DNA of 64,000 bases from positions 1-64,000 of the forward strand of contig CAZUJF010000031.1 in NCBI GenBank assembly GCA_964619955.1, in the 5' to 3' direction. The translations under genes were made by a program, and so were the position numbers. Source of the DNA: JACQFK01 sp964619955. Lineage in GTDB: Bacteria; Planctomycetota; MHYJ01; JACPRB01. Shown here piece after piece: positions 18,018 through 25,653 of the stretch. Positions within the stretch are counted from its first letter, which is position 1. The number at the start of each line of letters is the position of its first letter. The notes below the pieces were generated by a model, which was given only the letters and a program-made list of their open reading frames with translations, did no database searches and was not told the DNA's origin.

Positions 18018-19931
18018 ATGACCGGCTGGATGCACGGGATCCTCACGCTGGCGCTCCTCGGCGGGAGCGTGAACGCCGCCGGACTCCGCACCGAGGTGTA
18101 CGTCGACGTCCGGCGCGGAAGCGACGAACAGGGGGATGGCACTTCACAGCGGCCCTGGAAGAGCCTCCGGTCCGCCGTCGCCCGGATGAAGCCGGGAGAC
18201 GTCTGTATCCTCCGAGAAGGCGTCTATCGGGAGACCGTCGTTCCGGAGGACGGTCAGACGTTCGCGGCCCATCCCGGGGAGCGGGTCGTGATCAGCGGCT
18301 GCGACGTCGTCGAAGGATGGACGGCCTTCCGGGAGGGCGTCGAGCAGGCGGCCGTCGCCGGCGAGGTCCGCGACGTGTTCGTCGACGGCCGGCGGATGCG
18401 CAAAGCCCGGTACCCCGACGACGACGAGAATCCCTACGACAGCTCGGACTGGGCGAAGACCTTCGCCGGGCGCGGACAGCCCCAAGGGACGGGCTCCGGA
18501 AAGGTCACGTTCACCGCGGGACTCCAGGGAAAGACCTTCGACGGCGGCTTCTTCACGGGACTCAACGGGAAAAATCCCTACCAGGCGAACATGGGGCGCA
18601 TCGTGCGCACCGAAGGAGACGCGCTCCACTGCGACCGGACCAATTTGCGCTGGCATGCCAGTCAGCCGGGGGAATTCGAGGGGGACGGTCGCGGCTACAT
18701 CACCGATCATCTCGCCTGCCTCACGTCGCCTCGCGAGTGGCACTGGGGGCAGGGGCGGCTGTACCTGTCCCCGCCCCCCGGAAAGCCGCTCCCGGAGAGC
18801 ACGGTGGAGGGGCGCACCCGCCTCTGGGGCTTCGACTGCAGCGGCCGCAAGGGGGTCGTCATCCGCGGACTGTCGTTTCACGCGGCGTCCGTGCTCATGG
18901 AGGCGGCGACGGACTGCGTCCTGGAATCCTGCGAACTCGAGTATGTGTCGCCTTGGGGCGGGTTCTACGACGACCGGCGCGCGAAGGGGGATCCCGAACA
19001 TTACAGCTACGGCAACCCGGAGGACGGCACGTCGGGGATCACGATCGGCGGCTCCGGAAACGCGGTTCGGGGCTGCCGCGTCTCGAAGGGATGGGGCGCG
19101 CTGATCACCGTGCGCGGACGCGCCAACACGGTGGAGAACAACGTGATCGAGGACGCCGGCTGGCAATGCCGGGAATTCGCCGTGAACCTCGTGGTCAACG
19201 GCGCGGACCACCGCATCCTGAGGAACACCCTGCGCCAATCCACCGCCATGCTGATCGTGATGATCGACATCGACCGGGTGCCCACGACCGCCCCCGTCAT
19301 CCGTCTCAACGACTGCCGGGACTACGGCTACGTCATGCTGGACGGCGGGACGGCCGCGATCTACCAGAACGGAAACAACGATCTCCAGGGCGCGGACATC
19401 TCGTACAACTTCATCGCGGACAACCGGACCGCCAACCAGCGCGTGTCCTGCGGGATCTACCTCGACGACGGCGCCGCCAACTTCCGGGTCCATCACAACG
19501 TGATCGTCGGAAACGGGCTCACCCGGAGCGGCCTCTTCACCCACCGGGGCGACGCCCGGATGCTCGTGGCCCATAACACGTTCTGGCGGCAGAAGGAGGC
19601 CGGCTGGATCTCGGCGGTCTGGGAGGGGCGGCGGGACACGGCGTCGATGATCTTCCGGAACAACCTGTCGGGGGGAACGGGGTTCGCCGTGAACGGGATC
19701 CGCGATCCCATCACGCAGGATCACAATCGCGAGCACGCGCCGGCGGACGACTTCGAGGACGCGGCCGCGCTGGACTTCCGGCTCAGGAACCCCCGCTCCC
19801 CCGCCGTCGACGGCGGCGCGGCCATCCCCGGGATCACGGAGGCGCCTGACGGAAAGCCGGACCTGGGGGCCTACGAGCGCGGCCTCCGGTGGAAGGCGGG
19901 CTCCGACCTCCCGGCCCGGCCGTCCCGATAA
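18018..19931 (+). CDS. Secreted right-handed parallel beta-helix protein
   Basis: 637 residues, with a GGAGG ribosome-binding site 6 bases upstream of the ATG and an N-terminal signal peptide (ILTLALLGGSVNAAG). It starts with the YVDVRRGSDEQGDGTSQRPWKSLRSAV block common at the N-terminus of beta-helix proteins. Repeated strands follow: GNAVRGCRVSKGWG, NTVENNVIEDAG, HRILRNTLRQ, ISYNFIADNR, FRVHHNVIVGNG and MLVAHNTFWRQ. The C-terminal PDLGAYERG motif is shared with many such proteins. It is probably a polysaccharide-degrading or binding protein; the catalytic residues are not obvious. Confidence 0.82.
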   Translation: MTGWMHGILTLALLGGSVNAAGLRTEVYVDVRRGSDEQGDGTSQRPWKSLRSAVARMKPGDVCILREGVYRETVVPEDGQTFAAHPGERVVISGCDVVEGWTAFREGVEQAAVAGEVRDVFVDGRRMRKARYPDDDENPYDSSDWAKTFAGRGQPQGTGSGKVTFTAGLQGKTFDGGFFTGLNGKNPYQANMGRIVRTEGDALHCDRTNLRWHASQPGEFEGDGRGYITDHLACLTSPREWHWGQGRLYLSPPPGKPLPESTVEGRTRLWGFDCSGRKGVVIRGLSFHAASVLMEAATDCVLESCELEYVSPWGGFYDDRRAKGDPEHYSYGNPEDGTSGITIGGSGNAVRGCRVSKGWGALITVRGRANTVENNVIEDAGWQCREFAVNLVVNGADHRILRNTLRQSTAMLIVMIDIDRVPTTAPVIRLNDCRDYGYVMLDGGTAAIYQNGNNDLQGADISYNFIADNRTANQRVSCGIYLDDGAANFRVHHNVIVGNGLTRSGLFTHRGDARMLVAHNTFWRQKEAGWISAVWEGRRDTASMIFRNNLSGGTGFAVNGIRDPITQDHNREHAPADDFEDAAALDFRLRNPRSPAVDGGAAIPGITEAPDGKPDLGAYERGLRWKAGSDLPARPSR

Positions 19932-20017
19932 TGGACGCACCGCGCATCGGGGGCCCGAGGTGCGCGCGATCCGCTTCAGCCCGGGAACCTTTCTCCAGCG
20001 GATGCCGTCCAAGTTGC

Positions 20018-20518
20018 ATGAAAGGCGTTCTCGTGCTCCTCGCCGCCCTCGGCTGCGCTCCTCCCCCTCCGATCGTGACCCTCTCCCCGGTGGAGGCCAT
20101 CGTGTTCCACGACGTGCATCCCCTCTTCGGAGGAACGAGGATCTTCTTCCGGAAGGGCGCCGGAGTCTGGGCCCAGACGATCCGCCGGAGCGGGGAGGAG
20201 ATGATCGAGGCCCGCTTCCACGATGAGGCCGCCCTCGAACTCCCGGCGGACTTGGCCGTCCAGCTGAGGACCGATGCCTTCGCCTCAGCCAAACCCTCGG
20301 GTCGGCCGCTGATCGTTTGCGGCGTGCCCCTGGCGTTCGAGGTGCGCTACTCGGACGGCACCCCCAGGACCGTCCGCGATCATCCCGAGCAGCCCAGCCC
20401 GGAGTTCCTGCCCGCAGCACGCTGGGGTCGGGATTGGATCCGCAGGGTTCCCTCGATGAAGCGCCTCCACGAGGGCAAATGGACGCCCGAACTCTATTGG
20501 ACCCCGCCGGGCTTTTAG
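20018..20518 (+). CDS. Small lipoprotein of unknown function
   Basis: 166 residues. The start chosen gives a clean lipoprotein signal, MKGVLVLLAALGC, with the lipid-bearing cysteine at position 13. The mature part is beta-rich near IVFHDVHPLFGGTRIFFRKGAGVW and contains no recognised domain. It is convergent with the sulfatase gene, with 5 bases between stops. Confidence 0.6.
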   Translation: MKGVLVLLAALGCAPPPPIVTLSPVEAIVFHDVHPLFGGTRIFFRKGAGVWAQTIRRSGEEMIEARFHDEAALELPADLAVQLRTDAFASAKPSGRPLIVCGVPLAFEVRYSDGTPRTVRDHPEQPSPEFLPAARWGRDWIRRVPSMKRLHEGKWTPELYWTPPGF

Positions 20519-20523
20519 CTTAC

Positions 20524-21897
20524 TTACTGCCCCGCGGGCATCGGGGCCTTCACCGCGGCCCGCCAGGCGGCGAGCCGGCCCAACATCGCCGCGGCCAGAT
20601 CCTTCCGCTCGGCCGCGAGGTTCCGCCGCTCGCCCGGATCGGCCTTGAGGTCGTAGAGCTCCAGGCGGCCGTCCTCGAAGGACTCGATCAGCTTCCAGTC
20701 GCCCTCCCGCATCGCGCCCGCGGGCGTCGTGCGCCACTGGTCCTTCCCCGCGCCGAGGTAGCCCGGGAAATGCCAGTGGAGGGCGCGCGGGACGTCCGGG
20801 CCTCCGGCGAGCACGCCGAGGCGGGAGATCCCGTCAAGAACCTGGCCCGGGGGCGGCGCCGCGCGCGCGACCTCGAGCAGCGTCGGATGGAGGTCGACGC
20901 TGTGAAACGGCGCCTCGCTCACGAGACCCGCGGGCAGCCGGCCCGGCCAGCGGAACAGGTAGGGCACCCGGATCCCCCCCTCGGTGAGCATCCCCTTCCC
21001 GCCCCGCAGCGGCGCGTTGTCCGTCACGTCCCCGGCTTTTTTCAGGCCCTCGCGGACGTAGCCGCCAACCCCGCCGTTGTCGCTTGAGAAAATCAGCAGC
21101 GTGCGCCCGGAGAGGCCGAGTTCGCTCAGCAGAGCGGACACGCGGCCCACGCTCTCGTCCAGACTCGCGATCATCGCCGCGTAGACCGGGTCGTCGTGCC
21201 CCCCGGCGGACGCCTTCCGCCGGAAACGCTCGACGAGCTCCGGCTTCGCCTCGAACGGGGAATGCACGCCGAAATGCGGCAGGTACAGGAAGAAGGGCCG
21301 CTCGCGGTGGCGGCGGATGAAGTCCAGCCCCCGCTCCGTCAGGAAGTCCGCGAGGTACGCCCCCTTGGGGACCTCGACCGGCGGGTTGGTCTTGAATCCG
21401 AAGTGCCGCCCCATGCTGACGAGAGCCTCGTCGAAGCCCTGCGCCGAGGGGTGATGCGCCGGGTCCTCCCCCAGATGCCACTTCCCGAAGATGCCCGTCG
21501 CATAGCCGGCCTGCTTCAGGGATTCGGCGACCGTCACCGTCGCGGGCGCGAGTTTGAGGACGTTGTCCACGGGCCGCAACGGACGGCGGCTCCAGTCGAA
21601 GCGGTCGATCCCGCCGACCGTGTAGATCCCGGTGCGGGGCCCGTACTGCCCGCTCATCAGCGCGGCGCGGGTGGGCTGGCAGTTCGGGCCCGCCGTATAC
21701 CCGTTCACGAGGCGGACCCCCTCGGAGGCGAGACGGTCGAGATTCGGCGTCTCGTAGTAGCGGGAGCCCTGGCAGCCGAGGTCCGTCCAGCCCAGGTCGT
21801 CGGCGAGGATGAAGACGATGTTGGGCGGCGGCGCCGGGGCTTCCTGCCGGACCGGGCCGCAGGCGCCGAGCAGCGCGAGGAGGAGAGCGCGTCGCAT
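20524..21897 (-). CDS. Sulfatase lipoprotein
   Basis: 457 residues from the ATG at 21897. A lipoprotein signal (LLGAC, Cys13) precedes an alkaline-phosphatase-fold sulfatase. The formylglycine motif is CQPTR at Cys73 (Cys-x-Pro-x-Arg). Other visible active-site blocks are the metal-binding DDLGW at residues 33-37, GKWHLG at 138-143 (Lys139, His141), and the SSDNGG metal site. The C-terminus ends with the usual ELYDLKADPGERRNLA block. Sulfatases of this kind remove sulfate from algal or host polysaccharides and are numerous in Planctomycetota. The cysteine form needs a formylglycine-generating enzyme, not seen here. Confidence 0.93.
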   Translation of the reverse strand: MRRALLLALLGACGPVRQEAPAPPPNIVFILADDLGWTDLGCQGSRYYETPNLDRLASEGVRLVNGYTAGPNCQPTRAALMSGQYGPRTGIYTVGGIDRFDWSRRPLRPVDNVLKLAPATVTVAESLKQAGYATGIFGKWHLGEDPAHHPSAQGFDEALVSMGRHFGFKTNPPVEVPKGAYLADFLTERGLDFIRRHRERPFFLYLPHFGVHSPFEAKPELVERFRRKASAGGHDDPVYAAMIASLDESVGRVSALLSELGLSGRTLLIFSSDNGGVGGYVREGLKKAGDVTDNAPLRGGKGMLTEGGIRVPYLFRWPGRLPAGLVSEAPFHSVDLHPTLLEVARAAPPPGQVLDGISRLGVLAGGPDVPRALHWHFPGYLGAGKDQWRTTPAGAMREGDWKLIESFEDGRLELYDLKADPGERRNLAAERKDLAAAMLGRLAAWRAAVKAPMPAGQ

Positions 21898-21953
21898 GAG
21901 GATCCAACCCGGCGGATCCGGCGAAGTGGCGGCGGACTTCGGCGTCCCCGCGC

Positions 21954-22409
21954 TCAGCGCTGGATGCGGAAGGCGATGATCAGGCGCTGGGCCTGCGCGT
22001 GTTCGCGCAGTTCGGAGAAGAAGGCCTCCGCCGTCACGGCGTCGTCGGAGATCGGATACGTAAGCTCCCCCAGCTTGCCCCGCAGATCCAGAAACAGGGT
22101 CCGGCTCGACAGGCCCAGGCCGAGGACGGCCAGGCAGAGGAAGCCGCCGAGGCCGAAGAGGATCTGCCAGAGCGTGGACCCGTCGCGCCAGCCCCAGAAG
22201 TAGAAGCCCGCGCCGGACAGCGCCAGCAGCGTCCCGAAGAAGCAGAAGAGAAACACATCCCCCTCGTTCCGGCCGTAGCGCAGCACGACTTCGTGCAGGT
22301 CGGCGAGCGAGTGGTCGGCGACGAGCGCCCCGCCCTCGTGGCGGCTCAGCGTCGTCCCGCTGAACTTCAGCGACGACTTGGGCAGCTCGTAGACCTTGGC
22401 GTCCTCCAT
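21954..22409 (-). CDS. Small membrane protein, unknown function
   Basis: 151 residues from the ATG at 22409 (MEDAKVYELP). Two central hydrophobic helices (FLFCFFGTLLALSGAGFYFWG and ILFGLGGFLCLAVLGLGL) are flanked by soluble ends. The N-terminal half is beta-rich and resembles a PH-like fold only loosely. It is transcribed towards the sulfatase gene, 57 bases before it. Confidence 0.6.
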   Translation of the reverse strand: MEDAKVYELPKSSLKFSGTTLSRHEGGALVADHSLADLHEVVLRYGRNEGDVFLFCFFGTLLALSGAGFYFWGWRDGSTLWQILFGLGGFLCLAVLGLGLSSRTLFLDLRGKLGELTYPISDDAVTAEAFFSELREHAQAQRLIIAFRIQR

Positions 22410-22495
22410 CCGCCTCCAGTCTATCACCCGGCCTGTATGGCCAGGGCGGGTGATACCATGGAAGCGGTTCGCGGGCCTGCATCCCGAGAGGACTC

Positions 22496-23041
22496 ATGGA
22501 ACACGACTTGGAAGCCACGCTGGCGCTCCTGGCGCGCACCCCGCCCGCGTTGGATCCGCTGCTGCGCGGGCTTCCCGACGTCTGGACGCGCGCGAGCGAG
22601 GGCGCGGGAACCTGGACGGTCTGCGACGTCGTCGGCCATCTCATCGAGGGCGAGCGGGTCAACTGGATGCCCCGGGCCAGGCACCTGCTCGATCGGGGGG
22701 AGAGCGAGGCGTTCCCGCCCTTTGACCGCGAGGCCCATCGCAAGGAGGCCCAGGCCAAGTCGCTCGAAGAACTGCTCGACGGGTTCGCCCGCGCGCGCGC
22801 CGCAAATCTGCGCGACCTGCGGGCCTGGAAGCTCCAGCCGGAGCAGCTCGCCCGCCGCGGCAAACATCCTTCGTTCGGCCCGGTGACCCTGTCGCAGCTG
22901 CTGGCCACCTGGGCCGCCCACGACCTGACGCATCTTCATCAGATCACCCGGATCCTGGCATCGCAATACCGCGAGGCCGTCGGCCCGTGGGTCCGCTTCC
23001 TGGGGGTGCTCCAGTGCAACGGACACAGCGCGCCGGCCTGA
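22496..23041 (+). CDS. DinB/YfiT-type four-helix metal-binding protein
   Basis: 181 residues. The DinB-like helical bundle is shown by the TVCDVVGHLIEGERVNW block (His48) and the WAAHDLTHLHQITR block containing two histidines four residues apart. Together these form the three-His divalent metal site of the family. Members act in thiol or detoxification chemistry or are uncharacterised. It has nothing to do with DNA polymerase IV despite the name DinB. It stands alone on the plus strand. Confidence 0.82.
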   Translation: MEHDLEATLALLARTPPALDPLLRGLPDVWTRASEGAGTWTVCDVVGHLIEGERVNWMPRARHLLDRGESEAFPPFDREAHRKEAQAKSLEELLDGFARARAANLRDLRAWKLQPEQLARRGKHPSFGPVTLSQLLATWAAHDLTHLHQITRILASQYREAVGPWVRFLGVLQCNGHSAPA

Positions 23042-23072
23042 AGCCCCCGGACGGCGCCTGGGGGATGGGGTC

Positions 23073-23146
23073 GACTCAGTCGTCATCGGGATAATTGACG
23101 ACTCAGTCGTCATTTGTCATGATATTTGACGATGGATCCGTCAAAT
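23073..23146. promoter_or_regulatory. Cluster of repeats and palindromes upstream of and across the ATPase start codon
   Basis: GACTCAGTCGTCAT occurs twice (23073-23086, 23100-23113), 27 bases apart. The second copy is part of the perfect palindrome TGACGACT-C-AGTCGTCA (23097-23113). A third symmetric element, ATTTGACG-7 nt-CGTCAAAT (23124-23146), spans the ATG. Five short GTCA/TGAC motifs fall in this 75-base AT-rich stretch. TTGACG at 23095-23100 could be a -35 element. The layout suggests autorepression or structured 5' mRNA. Confidence 0.6.
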
Positions 23147-24277
23147 GTCCCGATCCGAAGGGAGCTCAACCTGGGGCCGCTGCTCCAGAAGAAATCCCAT
23201 TTCCTCTTCGGGCCCCGGCAGACCGGAAAGACCTTCCTCATCCGGGAAACCCTGCCCGGGGCACGGGTCTATGACCTGCTGGATTCGGCGGTCTTCCTCG
23301 CCCTCAGCCGGGATCCGGGACGCATCGCGCAGGAACTGCCCGCCAAGCCCCCTGTCGTCGTCATCGACGAGATCCAGCGGCTCCCCTCGCTGCTCAACGA
23401 GGTCCACCGTCTGATTGAATCCCGGGGCGTCCGCTTCCTCCTCACCGGCTCCAGCGCCCGCGGCCTGCGCGGCGCCGGGGTGAACCTGCTCGGCGGTCGC
23501 GCCCGGGAGAAACGACTGCACCCTCTGAGCGCCCGCGAACTCGGCGACCGCTTCGACCTCGACCGCGCGCTGGATCGGGGGCTGCTCCCGTCCATCTATC
23601 TCTCGGACGATCCGGACGCGGACCTCGCCGCCTACACCGGCACTTATCTCCAGCAGGAAGTCGTCGCGGAGGGAGCGGCGCGCAACGTGCCCGCGTTCAG
23701 CCGCTTCCTCCGCGTCGCGGCGCTCTGCAACGCGACCGTGGTCAACTTCACCCGGCTGGCCAACGACGCCCAGGTCCCGCGCACGACGGTTTACGAGTAT
23801 TTCCGCATCCTGGAGGACACGCTCCTGCTCGCGGAGCTGCCCGCCTGGAGGACGGGACGGAAGCGCAAGCCCATCGCCTCCTCGAAGTACTACTTCTTCG
23901 ACGTCGGCGTGACGCGCTCGCTCCAGGGGCGGCGCCATGTGCGCGGCACGGCGGAGTATGGGGCGGCTTTCGAGTCCTGGGTCCATCACGAACTGGCAAC
24001 CTGGTCGGACGCCGTCTCCGGAGCCCCCCTCTCGTTCTGGCGCTCGACGAGCGGCCTCGAAGTCGACTTCCTGGTGGGAGACCGGACGGCGATCGAGGCG
24101 AAGGCCAGCGCGCATATTTCGGCGTCGGACCTGCGCCCGTTGAAGGCGCTCGCGGAGGAGGGCGCCTTCCCGACACGGGCGCTGGTATGCCTCGAGGAGC
24201 GCCCGCGCCGCGTGGACGGCATCGACATCCTTCCCTGGCGGGTTTTCGTCGACCGGCTCTGGTCGGGCGGCCTCTGA
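23132..24277 (+). CDS. AAA ATPase with DUF4143 C-terminal domain
   Basis: 381 residues from the ATG at 23132. The N-terminal ATPase has Walker A GPRQTGKT near residue 28 and Walker B VVVIDEIQRLP near 74. After a sensor block (FLLTGSSARGLRG) there is a winged-helix-like middle part and a DUF4143 C-terminus with EVDFLVGDRTAIEAKAS near residue 310, a layout like PD-(D/E)xK nucleases. Such stand-alone ATPases are common and mobile in bacteria; their function is unknown, with links to toxin-antitoxin-like or DNA-related roles suggested. An upstream TTG is possible as start, but ATG fits better. The start codon sits inside a palindrome. Confidence 0.87.
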   Translation: MDPSNVPIRRELNLGPLLQKKSHFLFGPRQTGKTFLIRETLPGARVYDLLDSAVFLALSRDPGRIAQELPAKPPVVVIDEIQRLPSLLNEVHRLIESRGVRFLLTGSSARGLRGAGVNLLGGRAREKRLHPLSARELGDRFDLDRALDRGLLPSIYLSDDPDADLAAYTGTYLQQEVVAEGAARNVPAFSRFLRVAALCNATVVNFTRLANDAQVPRTTVYEYFRILEDTLLLAELPAWRTGRKRKPIASSKYYFFDVGVTRSLQGRRHVRGTAEYGAAFESWVHHELATWSDAVSGAPLSFWRSTSGLEVDFLVGDRTAIEAKASAHISASDLRPLKALAEEGAFPTRALVCLEERPRRVDGIDILPWRVFVDRLWSGGL

Positions 24278-24342
24278 GTCTCGCGGGTTCCGAAGAGGAA
24301 GCGATCATCGCGCGATCGCTATAGTGCGGCTCATTGGACCGG

Positions 24343-24394
24343 TCCGCTCCGCGGTGAGCGCGAGCACGTCCTAGAGGCCGGGCGTGCCGAGCAG
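24343..24394 (-). pseudogene. Fragment duplicated from the 3' end of dnaE2
   Basis: Bases 24343-24370 are identical over 28 positions to 25673-25700 inside dnaE2, and 24384-24394 match 25744-25754. The spacing shows about 30 bases lost in between. It is a non-coding scar of a duplication in which the dnaE2 end was copied about 1.3 kb away. Confidence 0.65.
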
Positions 24395-24507
24395 ACAGAA
24401 CCGGGAGGGCGATCGGCGTGAGGCAAACCGGAAGCGACCCTGTTAAGCTCGAAACAAGTCATTGATGCAAGCGTCCCATATCCACAGCCGCTTGAAAGGA
24501 GGGGATG

Positions 24508-24876
24508 ATGAGCGCTTTTGGAATGTTCCTGAGTACCGGCGTCGGCTTGGCAGGTGAAGCCATGGCCCAGACCGCTCCCGCCGGAACTCCGGGGGAGGCG
24601 ACGGGAGACCGGCTCCGGCACCTCGAAATCCGCATCGACAAACTGGTGCTCGCCAGCTCGGCGCTCTGGTCCCTCCTGAAGGAGCACACGCCGCTGACCG
24701 ACACGGATGTCGTCCTGCGGATCACGGAGCTCGACCTGCGCGACGGACAACTCGACGGGCGCCTCTCCCCCGCCGTCACGTGTGTGAAGTGCGGGAAGAA
24801 ATCATCCCGGCGCCACGACCGCTGTCTCTGGTGCGGTGTCTTCCATCCGACCGACTCCCCTTTCGAAAGCGTCTAG
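24508..24876 (+). CDS. Small protein with C-terminal zinc ribbon
   Basis: 122 residues from the second of two adjacent ATGs, which has better spacing from the AGGAGG at 24497-24502. Residues 1-25 are mildly hydrophobic, the middle is a probable helical hairpin (DRLRHLEIRIDKLVLASSALWSLLKEH), and the C-terminus has a treble-clef or ribbon motif CVKCGKK-x6-DRCLWCG. Function unknown; probably a small metal-binding protein. Confidence 0.65.
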   Translation: MSAFGMFLSTGVGLAGEAMAQTAPAGTPGEATGDRLRHLEIRIDKLVLASSALWSLLKEHTPLTDTDVVLRITELDLRDGQLDGRLSPAVTCVKCGKKSSRRHDRCLWCGVFHPTDSPFESV

Positions 24877-24897
24877 CGGATCCGCCCCTCCTCCCAG

Positions 24898-24938
24898 GGT
24901 GTCCGACACCTTGAGCAGCGCCGCGGAATCGGGGACAC
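24898..24938. repeat. Hairpin with GTGTCC/GGACAC ends
   Basis: GGTGTC-C-GACACC is a perfect 13-base palindrome (24898-24910). Its GTGTCC also pairs with GGACAC at 24933-24938, giving two alternative folds. The pattern resembles REP-like elements with GTGTCC/GGACAC arms known from other GC-rich bacteria (from memory, not checked). It lies just upstream of the metalloprotease gene. Confidence 0.4.
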
Positions 24939-24945
24939 TGCCCGC

Positions 24946-25653
24946 ATGACGCTCCCCTGGCCGGCGATTGGACGGCGCCTGGGGGCGTGGGCGCCCGCCG
25001 GAGCGCTGCTCGCGGGGCTTCCCGTCGCGGGATGGGTGATCCGGACGCTCGCGACGCTCTGCCATGAATTCGGCCATGCGGCCACAAGCTGGCTCTTTGG
25101 GCGGCCGGCGATCCCCGCGTTCGACCTCTCCTTCGGCGGCGGCGTGACCACGATCGGCGAGCGTGCGGTCTTTCTGCTCCTGCCGCTTGTCGGCGCGTGG
25201 CTCTGGCTGCTCTGGCTGGCCCGTGTGCGTCGCCTCTGGTTGATCGCGTCCGCCGCGGGCTTTGCGCTCTGGCTGCTGCTGCTCGCGCTCGGCGGCGATG
25301 CATGGCTGATCTCGGCCATGGGCCACGGCGGCGTGCTGCTCATCGCCGGCGTCTTCGTCTTCCGCGGGCTGACGGGCTACGCCGAACAGTTTCCGGGCGA
25401 ACGCCACCTCTACGGCGTCATCGGCTGGGCGCTCTGGTGGGGTGAGGCGGGCTTCGCGGTGACGCTGCTCCGCGACGACGAGTTCCGCGCGTTCTATCTG
25501 GACGGCAAACGCGGCATCGACAACGACCTCCTGGCGCTGGGCGGATCGCTCAACGGCGTCGTGCTCGCGTATCTGGCGCTGCTGCTGCTCGGCATGGGAG
25601 CGTCCGTCGGCATCGCCCGGGGGTGGGTTCACCGCAGCGCCAGAGCCTCGTAG
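24946..25653 (+). CDS. Membrane zinc metalloprotease, M50-like
   Basis: 235 residues with about 6 hydrophobic segments. HEFGH (His40, Glu41, His44) lies in the first membrane helix and GRPAIPAFDLSFGG follows, as in M50-type intramembrane peptidase relatives. The third metal ligand is not certain. Site-2 proteases of this class cleave membrane-bound regulators; this short form lacks PDZ domains. Its 3' end overlaps the convergent dnaE2 gene by 25 bases. Confidence 0.72.
   Translation: MTLPWPAIGRRLGAWAPAGALLAGLPVAGWVIRTLATLCHEFGHAATSWLFGRPAIPAFDLSFGGGVTTIGERAVFLLLPLVGAWLWLLWLARVRRLWLIASAAGFALWLLLLALGGDAWLISAMGHGGVLLIAGVFVFRGLTGYAEQFPGERHLYGVIGWALWWGEAGFAVTLLRDDEFRAFYLDGKRGIDNDLLALGGSLNGVVLAYLALLLLGMGASVGIARGWVHRSARAS

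Noticed and set aside
22496..23041. DNA-damage polymerase, because of the DinB family name
   Set aside because: It is a small metal-binding four-helix bundle (DinB/YfiT), unrelated to polymerase IV.
23126..23131. TTG start two codons before the ATPase ATG
   Set aside because: ATG at 23132 fits better; TTG lies inside the palindrome.
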